From Clostridia bacterium (GTDB taxonomy: Bacteria; Bacillota; Clostridia; Oscillospirales; Butyricicoccaceae), in NCBI GenBank assembly GCA_017408485.1, contig JAFQUM010000016.1:1-37478 (forward strand): DNA of 37,478 bases, given 5' to 3'. Positions within the stretch are counted from its first letter, which is position 1; every line of letters begins with the position of its first letter. Shown one piece after another: positions 22,207 to 28,947 of the stretch. The translations under genes and the position numbers were made by a program. The notes beneath the pieces are model-generated. The model was given only the letters and a program-made list of their open reading frames with translations. It searched no databases and was not told the origin of the DNA.

Positions 22207-22428
22207 TTATTTTAAATATTTTTTAAGCCATCCCGGCATAGACGGATCATCGGTCTTCCAAGAGTCTGTTTGCTTATCTTCACCACTCCATGAGTTTTCT
22301 TTACCATCAAAGGTCTTCATTCTTGAGCATTTGTATTTAACAACTTCATCACCCTCTTGGTGATACTCATTGTGGTAATACTCCTGATCTCCAAACCCTT
22401 TCCATTCTCTTGTTTCGTAAATCTTCAT
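22207..22428 (-). CDS. small acidic/aromatic protein of the MerR-led unit
   Basis: 73 residues from the ATG at 22428, behind AAGGAGG. The earlier in-frame start (22482) lies inside the upstream gene and lacks a ribosome site. It is rich in Trp, Tyr, Asp and Lys (YETREWKGFGDQEYYHNEY; DPSMPGWLKKYL at the end), with one cysteine, no signal peptide and no membrane segment. I do not know a function. It is the third gene after a MerR-type regulator and a single-pass membrane protein, 16 bp from the latter. Confidence 0.65.
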   Translation of the reverse strand: MKIYETREWKGFGDQEYYHNEYHQEGDEVVKYKCSRMKTFDGKENSWSGEDKQTDSWKTDDPSMPGWLKKYLK

Positions 22429-22444
22429 ATGTATATCCTCCTTA

Positions 22445-22864
22445 TTAAGCCGCTTTATTTCTATATTTTGTGTATGAATCAACCAATGTCTGATTTACAC
22501 CTAATGCTATTCCTAATCTTTCCGCTTCCTTTTGTTTTTCCAACGATGGTACTCTATCCCCCGATAAGTTTCTAATATGGCGCCTAACATCTACAGGAAC
22601 TATTGGCAATGAATATTTTCGCGGTTCAGATGGCAGATCAATCACTACATTGGTATTTTTTGTTTTTTCTATGATTGTCGTATTATATTTTTCCTGTTGC
22701 TTTATTTCATATCTTAACCTTAACAATATTTTTTCAAGGTCGTCTTTATTCTTTATTCCTATTATAATTCCTACAAGCACAGTTATACTTATTCCAGCAA
22801 TAATTAATTCTTTTTTATGATCTTTAATCCATTTAATAGTTTTTCGTTTTTTCTCTTCAAGCAT
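22445..22864 (-). CDS. single-pass membrane protein of the MerR-led unit
   Basis: 139 residues from ATG 22864 (GTG at 22867 also possible; AGGAGGAG lies 9-12 nt upstream). A basic N-terminus precedes one membrane helix (about 21-38, LIIAGISITVLVGIIIGI). The C-terminal cytoplasmic part contains RRHIRNLSGDRVPS-x-EKQKEAERLGIALG-x-NQTLVDSY-x-KY. This short pattern I associate with small uncharacterised clostridial proteins, without a known role. AT-rich compared with neighbours. Lies 26 bp after the regulator gene. Confidence 0.65.
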   Translation of the reverse strand: MLEEKKRKTIKWIKDHKKELIIAGISITVLVGIIIGIKNKDDLEKILLRLRYEIKQQEKYNTTIIEKTKNTNVVIDLPSEPRKYSLPIVPVDVRRHIRNLSGDRVPSLEKQKEAERLGIALGVNQTLVDSYTKYRNKAA

Positions 22865-22890
22865 CACAAATAACTTCTCCTCCTTATGTG

Positions 22891-23757
22891 CTATAATTTT
22901 TGCTCAGCAAATTGGCTAACTAATTTTGGTTCTTGTATTATTAAAAACTCGATTAAAGCTTTACATAAATAATTGCAAGTTTTTTCTCCTAAAAGCCTCA
23001 TATATACTTCCCTGATGTCTGAATCATGTTCAAATATTGTTATAAAGCCATTTACAAAATCTAAAACAGTTAAATCATAACCACACAATTTTTTCTGAAA
23101 TGAATAAATTGTGCTAATAATTCTCTGTGTCTCTTCGGCACGAGGATTTACTTCCAGCATATCTTTCAAACTAATAAATGCCAAAGAATATTCCTCTCTA
23201 TCCTCCTCGGTAAAGTCAGGTATAATTTCATTAACCTCTTTTTCAATTTTGTATAAGTGGTCTTTTTCAAGAGTATCAATGTCGTTTATACTCAAAATAG
23301 AATCTGTAACATCTAAAATTCTTTGCAGCTTTCTATCTTTATCTAAATCTTCAATCAAATCAACAAGGTAATCTTTAAAGTTTTTGCTTCCCAGTATACC
23401 GTCTGTACGGTTTGGTATATATCCAACTCCCTTTACATACTTTATAAAATCAATAATTGCTCTTAACTCTTCAATTTGATTTTCATATTTTTGTATCATC
23501 CCATTAAATTGATCTCTAATAGGTATATTCTTTCCTCGCAATATTTCAACTATTTGATCGTACGAAAGACCCATTTTTTTGTATAGATAAGCTTCCCACA
23601 CTGTTTCAATATCTTTCTGCGAATATTCTCTTCTCCTCTTTTCTTCACATCTGATCCATCCGTTGTTTACTCTATGCGGCGATATTATACCAATATCTTC
23701 ACATTTCCTCAAAAAGTTTCTATCTATCCCCGTCTTTACAACGTCAATTGTTTGCAT
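22891..23757 (-). CDS. MerR-family transcriptional regulator with long C-terminal domain
   Basis: 288 residues. The N-terminal MerR DNA-binding domain has the helix-turn-helix DRNFLRKCEDIGIISPHR, then a wing with REYSQKDIETVWEAYLYKKMGLSYDQIVEIL (to about 75). The usual dimerisation coiled coil follows (MIQKYENQIEELRAIIDFIKYV, about 87-108). The C-terminal ~170 residues are all-helical and resemble ligand-binding effector domains only in general shape; no cysteine cluster for metal is seen. Its own promoter has a palindrome in an 18-bp spacer, as MerR proteins use, so it is probably autoregulated. AAGGAGG precedes the ATG. The gene is AT-rich, suggesting transfer. Confidence 0.8.
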   Translation of the reverse strand: MQTIDVVKTGIDRNFLRKCEDIGIISPHRVNNGWIRCEEKRRREYSQKDIETVWEAYLYKKMGLSYDQIVEILRGKNIPIRDQFNGMIQKYENQIEELRAIIDFIKYVKGVGYIPNRTDGILGSKNFKDYLVDLIEDLDKDRKLQRILDVTDSILSINDIDTLEKDHLYKIEKEVNEIIPDFTEEDREEYSLAFISLKDMLEVNPRAEETQRIISTIYSFQKKLCGYDLTVLDFVNGFITIFEHDSDIREVYMRLLGEKTCNYLCKALIEFLIIQEPKLVSQFAEQKL

Positions 23758-23776
23758 TATATCCCTCCTTTCTTAT

Positions 23777-23806
23777 ATTATACAAAACGGTTTTTAACCG
23801 TTTCAA
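23777..23806 (-). promoter_or_regulatory. promoter with MerR-type operator in the spacer
   Basis: On the minus strand, TTGAAA (23806-23801), 18-bp spacer, TATAAT (23782-23777). A palindrome AAACGGTT-N3-AACCGTTT (23785-23803) sits across the spacer. This is the arrangement through which MerR proteins untwist over-long spacers. Confidence 0.75.
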
Positions 23807-23830
23807 GTGTTTTTTATATCTTTTTACAAA

Positions 23831-23864
23831 AAATCCGCCGACTTCATAATAAGTCGGCGGATTT
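23831..23864. terminator. bidirectional terminator
   Basis: 14-bp stem AAATCCGCCGACTT/AAGTCGGCGGATTT with a 6-nt loop. It terminates the uvrC-rsmD-coaD operon on the minus strand just after the coiled-coil gene. Confidence 0.88.
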
Positions 23865-23880
23865 CTTTTCCATCCTATTC

Positions 23881-24435
23881 TTACTTTATCTCTGCGGCGA
23901 CGCGGTTGAACTGCTCGCGGGCGGCGGTCAGCTCGGCGCTGATCTGAGAAAGTGCGTTGTCGCTCTCCTTACTCAGCTTTGCAAGGGCGGCTTCAACTTG
24001 CTCCTCAAGCTGTGCGAGAGTCTGGTTTGCCTTGCCCTGTATCTTGCTCAGCTCTGCCTCGGCAGTGCGCATTCTTTCGTCACAATATACGGCGGCGGTG
24101 CGACGCAGCTCCTTGGCATTCTGCTCGGCGCGCTCGATGGTCTCTGCGGCGCGGCGGCGTGCCTCAATGGTGATCTCATTGGTGCTGACCAGCTGAGTTG
24201 CATATTCCTCTGCAGCGGCGCGGGTCTTTTGAGCTTCCTTCTCGGTGGAGGCAAGGATGGCGTCACGCTTGTTGACTATTTCCTTTGCCATCTGCAGCTC
24301 TGCGGGTATCTCTTCCTTTATTTCATCAAGGAGATCAAGAAGCTTTTCACGATAATTTCTGGACAAAATAGAGGGTGCATCCTCTACCATTTCATACAAC
24401 TTGCCGATAAGCTCTTCCATATGGCTATCTTTCAT
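23881..24435 (-). CDS. coiled-coil protein downstream of coaD
   Basis: 184 residues, almost entirely helical. A short N-terminal segment (EELIGKLYEMVEDAPS) is followed by a long Ala/Glu/Arg/Lys-rich coiled coil (about 45-180) with many A-x-x-A steps. Similar proteins are often labelled V-type ATPase subunit H/G-like or DivIVA-like on composition alone; I see no specific motif for either. Soluble, with no membrane segment. It is the last gene of uvrC-rsmD-coaD, 12 bp after coaD, with GGGGGAT upstream. A structural or septation role is only a guess. Confidence 0.75.
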   Translation of the reverse strand: MKDSHMEELIGKLYEMVEDAPSILSRNYREKLLDLLDEIKEEIPAELQMAKEIVNKRDAILASTEKEAQKTRAAAEEYATQLVSTNEITIEARRRAAETIERAEQNAKELRRTAAVYCDERMRTAEAELSKIQGKANQTLAQLEEQVEAALAKLSKESDNALSQISAELTAAREQFNRVAAEIK

Positions 24436-24447
24436 TTATGTATCCCC

Positions 24448-24921
24448 CTATATCTTATTCTTTATTCTATCTGCAACATTTTGCGGCACATAAGCCGAAA
24501 TATCTTCACCCTTTGATGCAAGCTCTCTCACCAAGGTGGAAGAGACCTCACCCATTCCCTCGGGCGCGGGGATCAGCACAGTCTGCGCCTCAGGGTACTT
24601 ATCCCGATTGAAATCCGCCTGAAGTATTTCAAAGGCGGTATCCTTTTCGTTTCGAATGCCCTTGACTATTGCGGTAATGCCCTGCTCCTTTGCATACTCA
24701 AACAGCATTCCGTCCCAAGTATCCACCTGCACATTGGGAAGCTTTGCCACCGCCTGCCTTATCATTTCGGCACGCTCTGCGAGAGAAAACAGATATTGCT
24801 TTTCCTCATTGACCATCACGCAGACGGTCACGCTGTCAAAAAGTCGGGCGGCGCTCTCTATTATTGCCAAATGCCCCAAGGTTATGGGGTCAAAGCTGCC
24901 GGGAACGAGAGCCTTTCTCAT
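24448..24921 (-). CDS. coaD: phosphopantetheine adenylyltransferase
   Basis: 157 residues, family-typical. The nucleotidyltransferase motif T14-x-x-H17 lies in GSFDPITLGH, with a downstream VKGIRNEKD loop and EVSSTLVRELA near the end (S-S-T-x-x-R). It adenylates 4'-phosphopantetheine in the fourth step of CoA synthesis. It overlaps rsmD by 4 bp, the widespread rsmD-coaD order. Confidence 0.97.
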   Translation of the reverse strand: MRKALVPGSFDPITLGHLAIIESAARLFDSVTVCVMVNEEKQYLFSLAERAEMIRQAVAKLPNVQVDTWDGMLFEYAKEQGITAIVKGIRNEKDTAFEILQADFNRDKYPEAQTVLIPAPEGMGEVSSTLVRELASKGEDISAYVPQNVADRIKNKI

Positions 24922-25481
24922 TCACTCTTCTCCTCACCGTCACGGGTCACGGTTATGATCACCGTTTTTCCGTAATTATACTCTTTAAGCACTCTGTAGG
25001 GTGCGGGCAGCTCGGGGAAGGGTATTCCGCGCTCTGTCTCACATATTATTATACCACCCTGTGCCAAAAGGTCAAGAGTACATATTTTAGAAAGTGCGGA
25101 AGAAATCAATTCTGTATGATATGGCGGGTCTAAAAAGATAAGTCCAAAGCGGCCCTTTTTCATTCGGGATAGCATTGCAACACCGTCGCCGCAATAGACC
25201 TCCGATTGCTCGGTAAAGCCGCAGTTTGCAATATTTTTGCGGGCAATATCTGCGGCTTTTCTGTCCATATCTGCAAACACGCAGGAATAAGCACCTCGGG
25301 ATAGCGCCTCAATGCCCAGCTGACCGCTGCCGCAAAAAAGGTCAAGAGCGTGTCTGCCCTCAATATCAAACTGAATTATATTGAATATGGACTCCTTTAC
25401 CCTGTCTGTTGTGGGGCGGGTGTCATATCCTTCGGGGGCGGCGAGTTTTTTGCCGCGGGCTTTTCCTGTTATTACTCTCAT
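24918..25481 (-). CDS. rsmD: 16S rRNA guanine-N2 methyltransferase RsmD
   Basis: 187 residues. The start MRVITGKARGKKL is typical. The SAM site ALDLFCGSGQLGIEALSRGA and the catalytic LIFLDPPY are present. It methylates G966 (E. coli numbering) of 16S rRNA. It overlaps uvrC and coaD by 4 bp on either side, so all three are co-translated. Confidence 0.96.
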   Translation of the reverse strand: MRVITGKARGKKLAAPEGYDTRPTTDRVKESIFNIIQFDIEGRHALDLFCGSGQLGIEALSRGAYSCVFADMDRKAADIARKNIANCGFTEQSEVYCGDGVAMLSRMKKGRFGLIFLDPPYHTELISSALSKICTLDLLAQGGIIICETERGIPFPELPAPYRVLKEYNYGKTVIITVTRDGEEKSE

Positions 25482-27295
25482 TGTCTTTCACCTTCAAAAA
25501 AGCTTACTATTCTTTCAGCCACATCACGGGGTACGACGCGCATAAGCTCTTCCGCGCTTGCCTCGGAGATGGCTTTTATTGTTTTAAAGGTCTTGAGCAA
25601 GGCTTTTTTGCGAGCTTCGCCCACACCTTCTATTCTGTCTAATTTGGATGTTTTTATCTTGCTTCGGCGCACGCCCTGATGGAATGTCACCGCAAAGCGG
25701 TGGGTCTCCTCCTGTATTCTGCCTATAAAGGCAAAGATTGCGGGGGTCGCCGTAAGTCCCGTTTCCTCGCCCTGACAGCTTACGAGTCCGCGAGTACGAT
25801 GCTTGTTATCCTTGACCATTCCGAAGACGGGAATATCCACGCCCCTGTCTTCAAGCACCCGCTTGGCGCTTTCGGTCTGGGTTATTCCGCCGTCCATAAG
25901 GAACAGATCGGGCAATGGCAAAAAGCCTTCGTCGCCATTCAGAGCTCTGTCAAGCCGTCTGCCCAGCACCTCGGCAATGGATGCGGGGTCATCACCGGGG
26001 GTGGCTTCTTTGATCTTGAACTTCTTGTATGCGCTCTTAAGGGGTTTGCCCTTGACGAAGACCGTCATAGATGCCACCGCATCACTGCCCGCTGTATTGG
26101 AAATATCAAAAGCCTCTATCCGCTCAGGCGGGGCAATTCCAAGCATTTCACCAAGGTCAGAAAGGGTCTTGCGCTCTTTTTCTTCCTTCTTTTCCATCAG
26201 CTCAAGCTCGGCACGGGCATTGCTTTGGGCAAGCTCGGTCATTTTTTTCTTCTCGCCACGCTGCGGAATTATAAGGCTGCATTTGCCCCCTCTCAGGTCG
26301 GAGAGCATCTGCTCGGTTGCCTGCTTGCTTTCTATCTCGCAGGAAAGATATATCTCACGCGGCGCAGTGCCGATCATTGGATAGTATTGGTTTATAAAGC
26401 TTTCAATATCCCTTGATGCGTCTTCCTCGTCGGCGCCGTCAAAGAAAATGATACGCTTATCGGCTAAGTTTCCCTTGACATAGGAAAGCGCCGCTACACA
26501 GCCGCGAGAGCCGCGGGATGCAAAGCCTATTGCATCGGCATCGGAAAATGCCGCCGCGGAAACTATGGTGTCGCTCCTCAGCCGCTTGATGGCATTGAGT
26601 CTATCCCGAAGCAATGCCGCCCGCTCAAAGTTCAGCTCCTCGGCACAGGCTTCCATCTCCTGCTGAAGTGACCGCTCAAGAGCACTTCCCTTGCCCTCAA
26701 AAAGCAGGCAAGCTTGATCAATAAGTGATGCAAAGCTCTCACGGCTCACCTCGCCCGTACAAACACCGCAACACTTGCCGATATGATATTGCAGGCAGGG
26801 ACGCTCCTTACCGATATCGCGGGGAAAAACCTTTGAGCAGGAGGGAAATGAAAAAATATCATTCACAGCTCGCAGAGCAGCATTTGCCGTTCCTCTGCCG
26901 CCGTAGGGGCCGAAGTATTTTCCTCCCTTTTCACGCTTGCTTTCCACCGAAAAACGAGGATACTCACCCTCGCTCAGCTTGATGAATGGATATCCCTTAT
27001 CGTCCTTAAGCAAGATATTATATTTAGGCTTATATTTTTTTATCAAGGTATTTTCAAGCACCAAGGCATCAAGCTCGGTTGGTGCGTTTATTACCTCAAA
27101 ATCACATACCTTTGACACCATTTTTGCAGTCTTATAGGTATGATTGGGGCTGGGTGCAAAATATTGGCTGACTCGGTTTTTAAGTGCCTTTGCCTTGCCG
27201 ACATAAATGACATTGCCGTCCTTGTCGTGCATCAGGTAGACACCGGGGGTCAAAGGCAGTCGCATAGACTTTTCCCGAAGTTGTTTAAGTGTCAA
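25478..27295 (-). CDS. uvrC: excinuclease ABC subunit C
   Basis: 605 residues from a TTG codon, 10 nt after AAAGGAGG. The GIY-YIG nuclease (PGVYLMHDKDGNVIYVGKA, about 17-35) makes the 3' incision. A UVR helix (SLQQEMEACAEELNFERAA, about 208-226) contacts UvrB. The C-terminal RNase H-like nuclease (IEAFDISNTAGSDAVASM) makes the 5' incision; DISN for DISH is common in Clostridia. A terminal helix-hairpin-helix (LDRIEGVGEARKKALL) binds DNA. uvrA and uvrB are outside the window. No LexA box is obvious upstream. Confidence 0.96.
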   Translation of the reverse strand: MTLKQLREKSMRLPLTPGVYLMHDKDGNVIYVGKAKALKNRVSQYFAPSPNHTYKTAKMVSKVCDFEVINAPTELDALVLENTLIKKYKPKYNILLKDDKGYPFIKLSEGEYPRFSVESKREKGGKYFGPYGGRGTANAALRAVNDIFSFPSCSKVFPRDIGKERPCLQYHIGKCCGVCTGEVSRESFASLIDQACLLFEGKGSALERSLQQEMEACAEELNFERAALLRDRLNAIKRLRSDTIVSAAAFSDADAIGFASRGSRGCVAALSYVKGNLADKRIIFFDGADEEDASRDIESFINQYYPMIGTAPREIYLSCEIESKQATEQMLSDLRGGKCSLIIPQRGEKKKMTELAQSNARAELELMEKKEEKERKTLSDLGEMLGIAPPERIEAFDISNTAGSDAVASMTVFVKGKPLKSAYKKFKIKEATPGDDPASIAEVLGRRLDRALNGDEGFLPLPDLFLMDGGITQTESAKRVLEDRGVDIPVFGMVKDNKHRTRGLVSCQGEETGLTATPAIFAFIGRIQEETHRFAVTFHQGVRRSKIKTSKLDRIEGVGEARKKALLKTFKTIKAISEASAEELMRVVPRDVAERIVSFFEGERQ

Positions 27296-27391
27296 GTCTG
27301 TCCGCCTCCTTTGCTTTGGGGAGGAAGTGTCTGCCTCCCCTACAGATCTTTTTTAATGCAAAAGAATTACTTTTACCCTATTAATAGAATA

Positions 27392-27413
27392 CGCCGCATT
27401 ATGCAATGCGGCG
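27392..27413. terminator. hairpin after the HPr-like gene
   Basis: Stem CGCCGCATT/AATGCGGCG with ATGC loop, 25 bp past the stop of the HPr-like gene. The tail on the minus strand is only weakly T-rich. Confidence 0.5.
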
Positions 27414-27437
27414 CTGATGCTTAGGCTTCTACAATTA

Positions 27438-27701
27438 TTATTCGCCGAAATTGCTCTCGATCAGAGTGCAGAGAGCATTGACTGCGTCTTCCTCATCGGG
27501 GCCTTCAGCCGAGATGGTGATTGTGCTGCCTTTGATTATGCCGAGGGACAGAACACCAAGCAGACTCTTTGCGTTGACCTTGCGTTCTTCCTTCTCGACC
27601 ATAACGGTGCTCTTAAACTCATTAGCCTTCTGGATAAAGAAGGTCGCAGGTCTTGCATAAAGACCTACCTGGTTATCCACCGTTGCTTCTCTTGAAAACA
27701 T
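27438..27701 (-). CDS. HPr-like phosphocarrier protein with Tyr at position 15
   Basis: 87 residues, full HPr fold. The active-site segment reads VGLYARPATFF, so residue 15, normally the His phosphorylated by Enzyme I, is Tyr (codon TAT, confirmed in the bases). The regulatory site is intact: NAKSLLGVLSLGI with Ser46, the HPr-kinase target. This matches the logic of Bacillus Crh (Gln at 15, Ser46 kept), a CcpA cofactor that cannot carry phosphate for PTS transport. I infer a regulatory, not transport, role. It stands alone with its own promoter, not in a pts operon or beside whiA. GAGGT is the ribosome site. Confidence 0.88.
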   Translation of the reverse strand: MFSREATVDNQVGLYARPATFFIQKANEFKSTVMVEKEERKVNAKSLLGVLSLGIIKGSTITISAEGPDEEDAVNALCTLIESNFGE

Positions 27702-27759
27702 ACTAATACCTCGTTTCTGCGTGGGGCGCTACTCTCCCACCTAACTTATCCTAAAAGTT

Positions 27760-27788
27760 ATAATAACATATAAGTTCCTAAATGGCAA
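27760..27788 (-). promoter_or_regulatory. promoter of the HPr-like gene
   Basis: On the minus strand, TTGCCA (27788-27783), 17 bp, TATTAT (27765-27760). The ~55-nt leader contains a small GTGGG/CCCAC hairpin. Confidence 0.65.
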
Positions 27789-27822
27789 CATTTTTTTATT
27801 ATTTACTAACAAATTGCGCACA

Positions 27823-28152
27823 TCAGCCTAATTTGTCGCCGTTATTTGCCTCTTTGTCGGGGGTTATCAGCACAACGCCTCCCTCACTGTAGGTGCCAAG
27901 CACCAAGACTTCTGACATAAACGGGCCTATTTGGCGAGGTGGAAAGTTCACCACAGCCAACACCTTTTTTCCTACAAGCTCTGAGGTGGTGTACTTTTGT
28001 GTGATCTGCGCTGAGGAGCGCTTGATGCCTATCTCGGCGCCGAAGTCGACCTCAAGCTTATAAGCTGGTTTCCTTGCCTCAGCAAATACGCAGGCAGAAA
28101 CTATGGTGCCGACCCGTATATCAAGCTTTAAAAAATCATCAAATACTGCCAT
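27823..28152 (-). CDS. csaA: CsaA-type tRNA-binding/chaperone protein
   Basis: 109 residues, a single tRNA-binding OB fold. It starts FDDFLKLDIRVGTI, with KKVLAVVNFPPRQIGPFMSEVLVLG in the middle, both typical of CsaA and of the C-terminal dimer domain of methionyl-tRNA synthetase. Bacillus CsaA has export-chaperone activity. AAGGAG is 6 nt upstream. 10 bp after the DUF554 gene. Confidence 0.93.
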   Translation of the reverse strand: MAVFDDFLKLDIRVGTIVSACVFAEARKPAYKLEVDFGAEIGIKRSSAQITQKYTTSELVGKKVLAVVNFPPRQIGPFMSEVLVLGTYSEGGVVLITPDKEANNGDKLG

Positions 28153-28162
28153 ATTTCTCTCC

Positions 28163-28879
28163 TTACAACGGCAGCCACATAAGAACTATGGGCATAAATA
28201 CCGCGGGGATCATATTTGCAACATTGAACTTTTTTACATCCCAAAGGTTAAAGGCTATAAGCATCATTACCGCAGAGCCAACAAGGGACATTTGGTTTAT
28301 GACCAACTCGGGCAAGAAGCGGGTGGCAACACCCGAAAGAAGCACAAATATGCCCTGATACACAAATACGCTGACTGCCGAAAACATTACGCCTATGCCG
28401 TAGACCGATGCAAAAATCATAGAGGTGATTCCATCTATTACGCCCTTTGTGTACAGCATGGACGGGTCGCCCATTCCGTCGTTCATACCGCCGACTATCG
28501 CCATTGCTCCCGCGCAGAAAACGATGGATGCAGTGACAAAGCCTTCTGCGGCGCTGCCTTCGCCCTTGGCAAGCTTGGATGACAGCTTTTCGCCTATTTT
28601 GTCAAAAAATCGGTCAATGCGGATAAGCTCACCCACTATTCCGCCCAGCACAAGGCACAAAAGCAATCCCATCATATAGGATGAGCTGAGAAAGCCTTCC
28701 TTGTTGGCGGTGAGAGATGCGGTTATGACACCGGTCACACCAATAAAGAATACTGCCGTAGCCGATCCGGTGAAGATTATTTTCTTGAATCGCTCGGGAA
28801 TTCCCTTTTTAAACAGCATTCCCAATCCACTACCCGCAATTATCAGCGCGGCATTGACTATATTTCCTAATCCTATCAT
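28163..28879 (-). CDS. DUF554 family membrane protein (YdfK-like)
   Basis: 238 residues with about seven membrane segments. The N-terminus GNIVNAALIIAGSGLGMLFKKGI and the central CAGAMAIVGGMNDGMGD are the signatures of DUF554 proteins, whose function is not established. Cytoplasmic-membrane location. It probably lies in one transcript with mutS2 upstream (68-bp gap) and csaA downstream. Confidence 0.88.
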   Translation of the reverse strand: MIGLGNIVNAALIIAGSGLGMLFKKGIPERFKKIIFTGSATAVFFIGVTGVITASLTANKEGFLSSSYMMGLLLCLVLGGIVGELIRIDRFFDKIGEKLSSKLAKGEGSAAEGFVTASIVFCAGAMAIVGGMNDGMGDPSMLYTKGVIDGITSMIFASVYGIGVMFSAVSVFVYQGIFVLLSGVATRFLPELVINQMSLVGSAVMMLIAFNLWDVKKFNVANMIPAVFMPIVLMWLPL

Positions 28880-28947
28880 ATTCAGTATCCCTCTTAGTTT
28901 CTACAAGTCTCCCTTGAAATTATAGGAGCTTTTAAAAGAATTGTCAA

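Noticed and set aside
23674..24516. A 280-codon plus-strand frame
   Set aside because: It is antisense to the coiled-coil gene and crosses a terminator and the MerR promoter. Its Leu/Cys-rich composition is what an Ala/Glu-rich helix gives in reverse.
27702..27760. 5S-rRNA-like GGGAGAGTAG in the leader of the HPr-like gene
   Set aside because: The match is about 10 bases and nothing around it folds like 5S rRNA; treated as chance.
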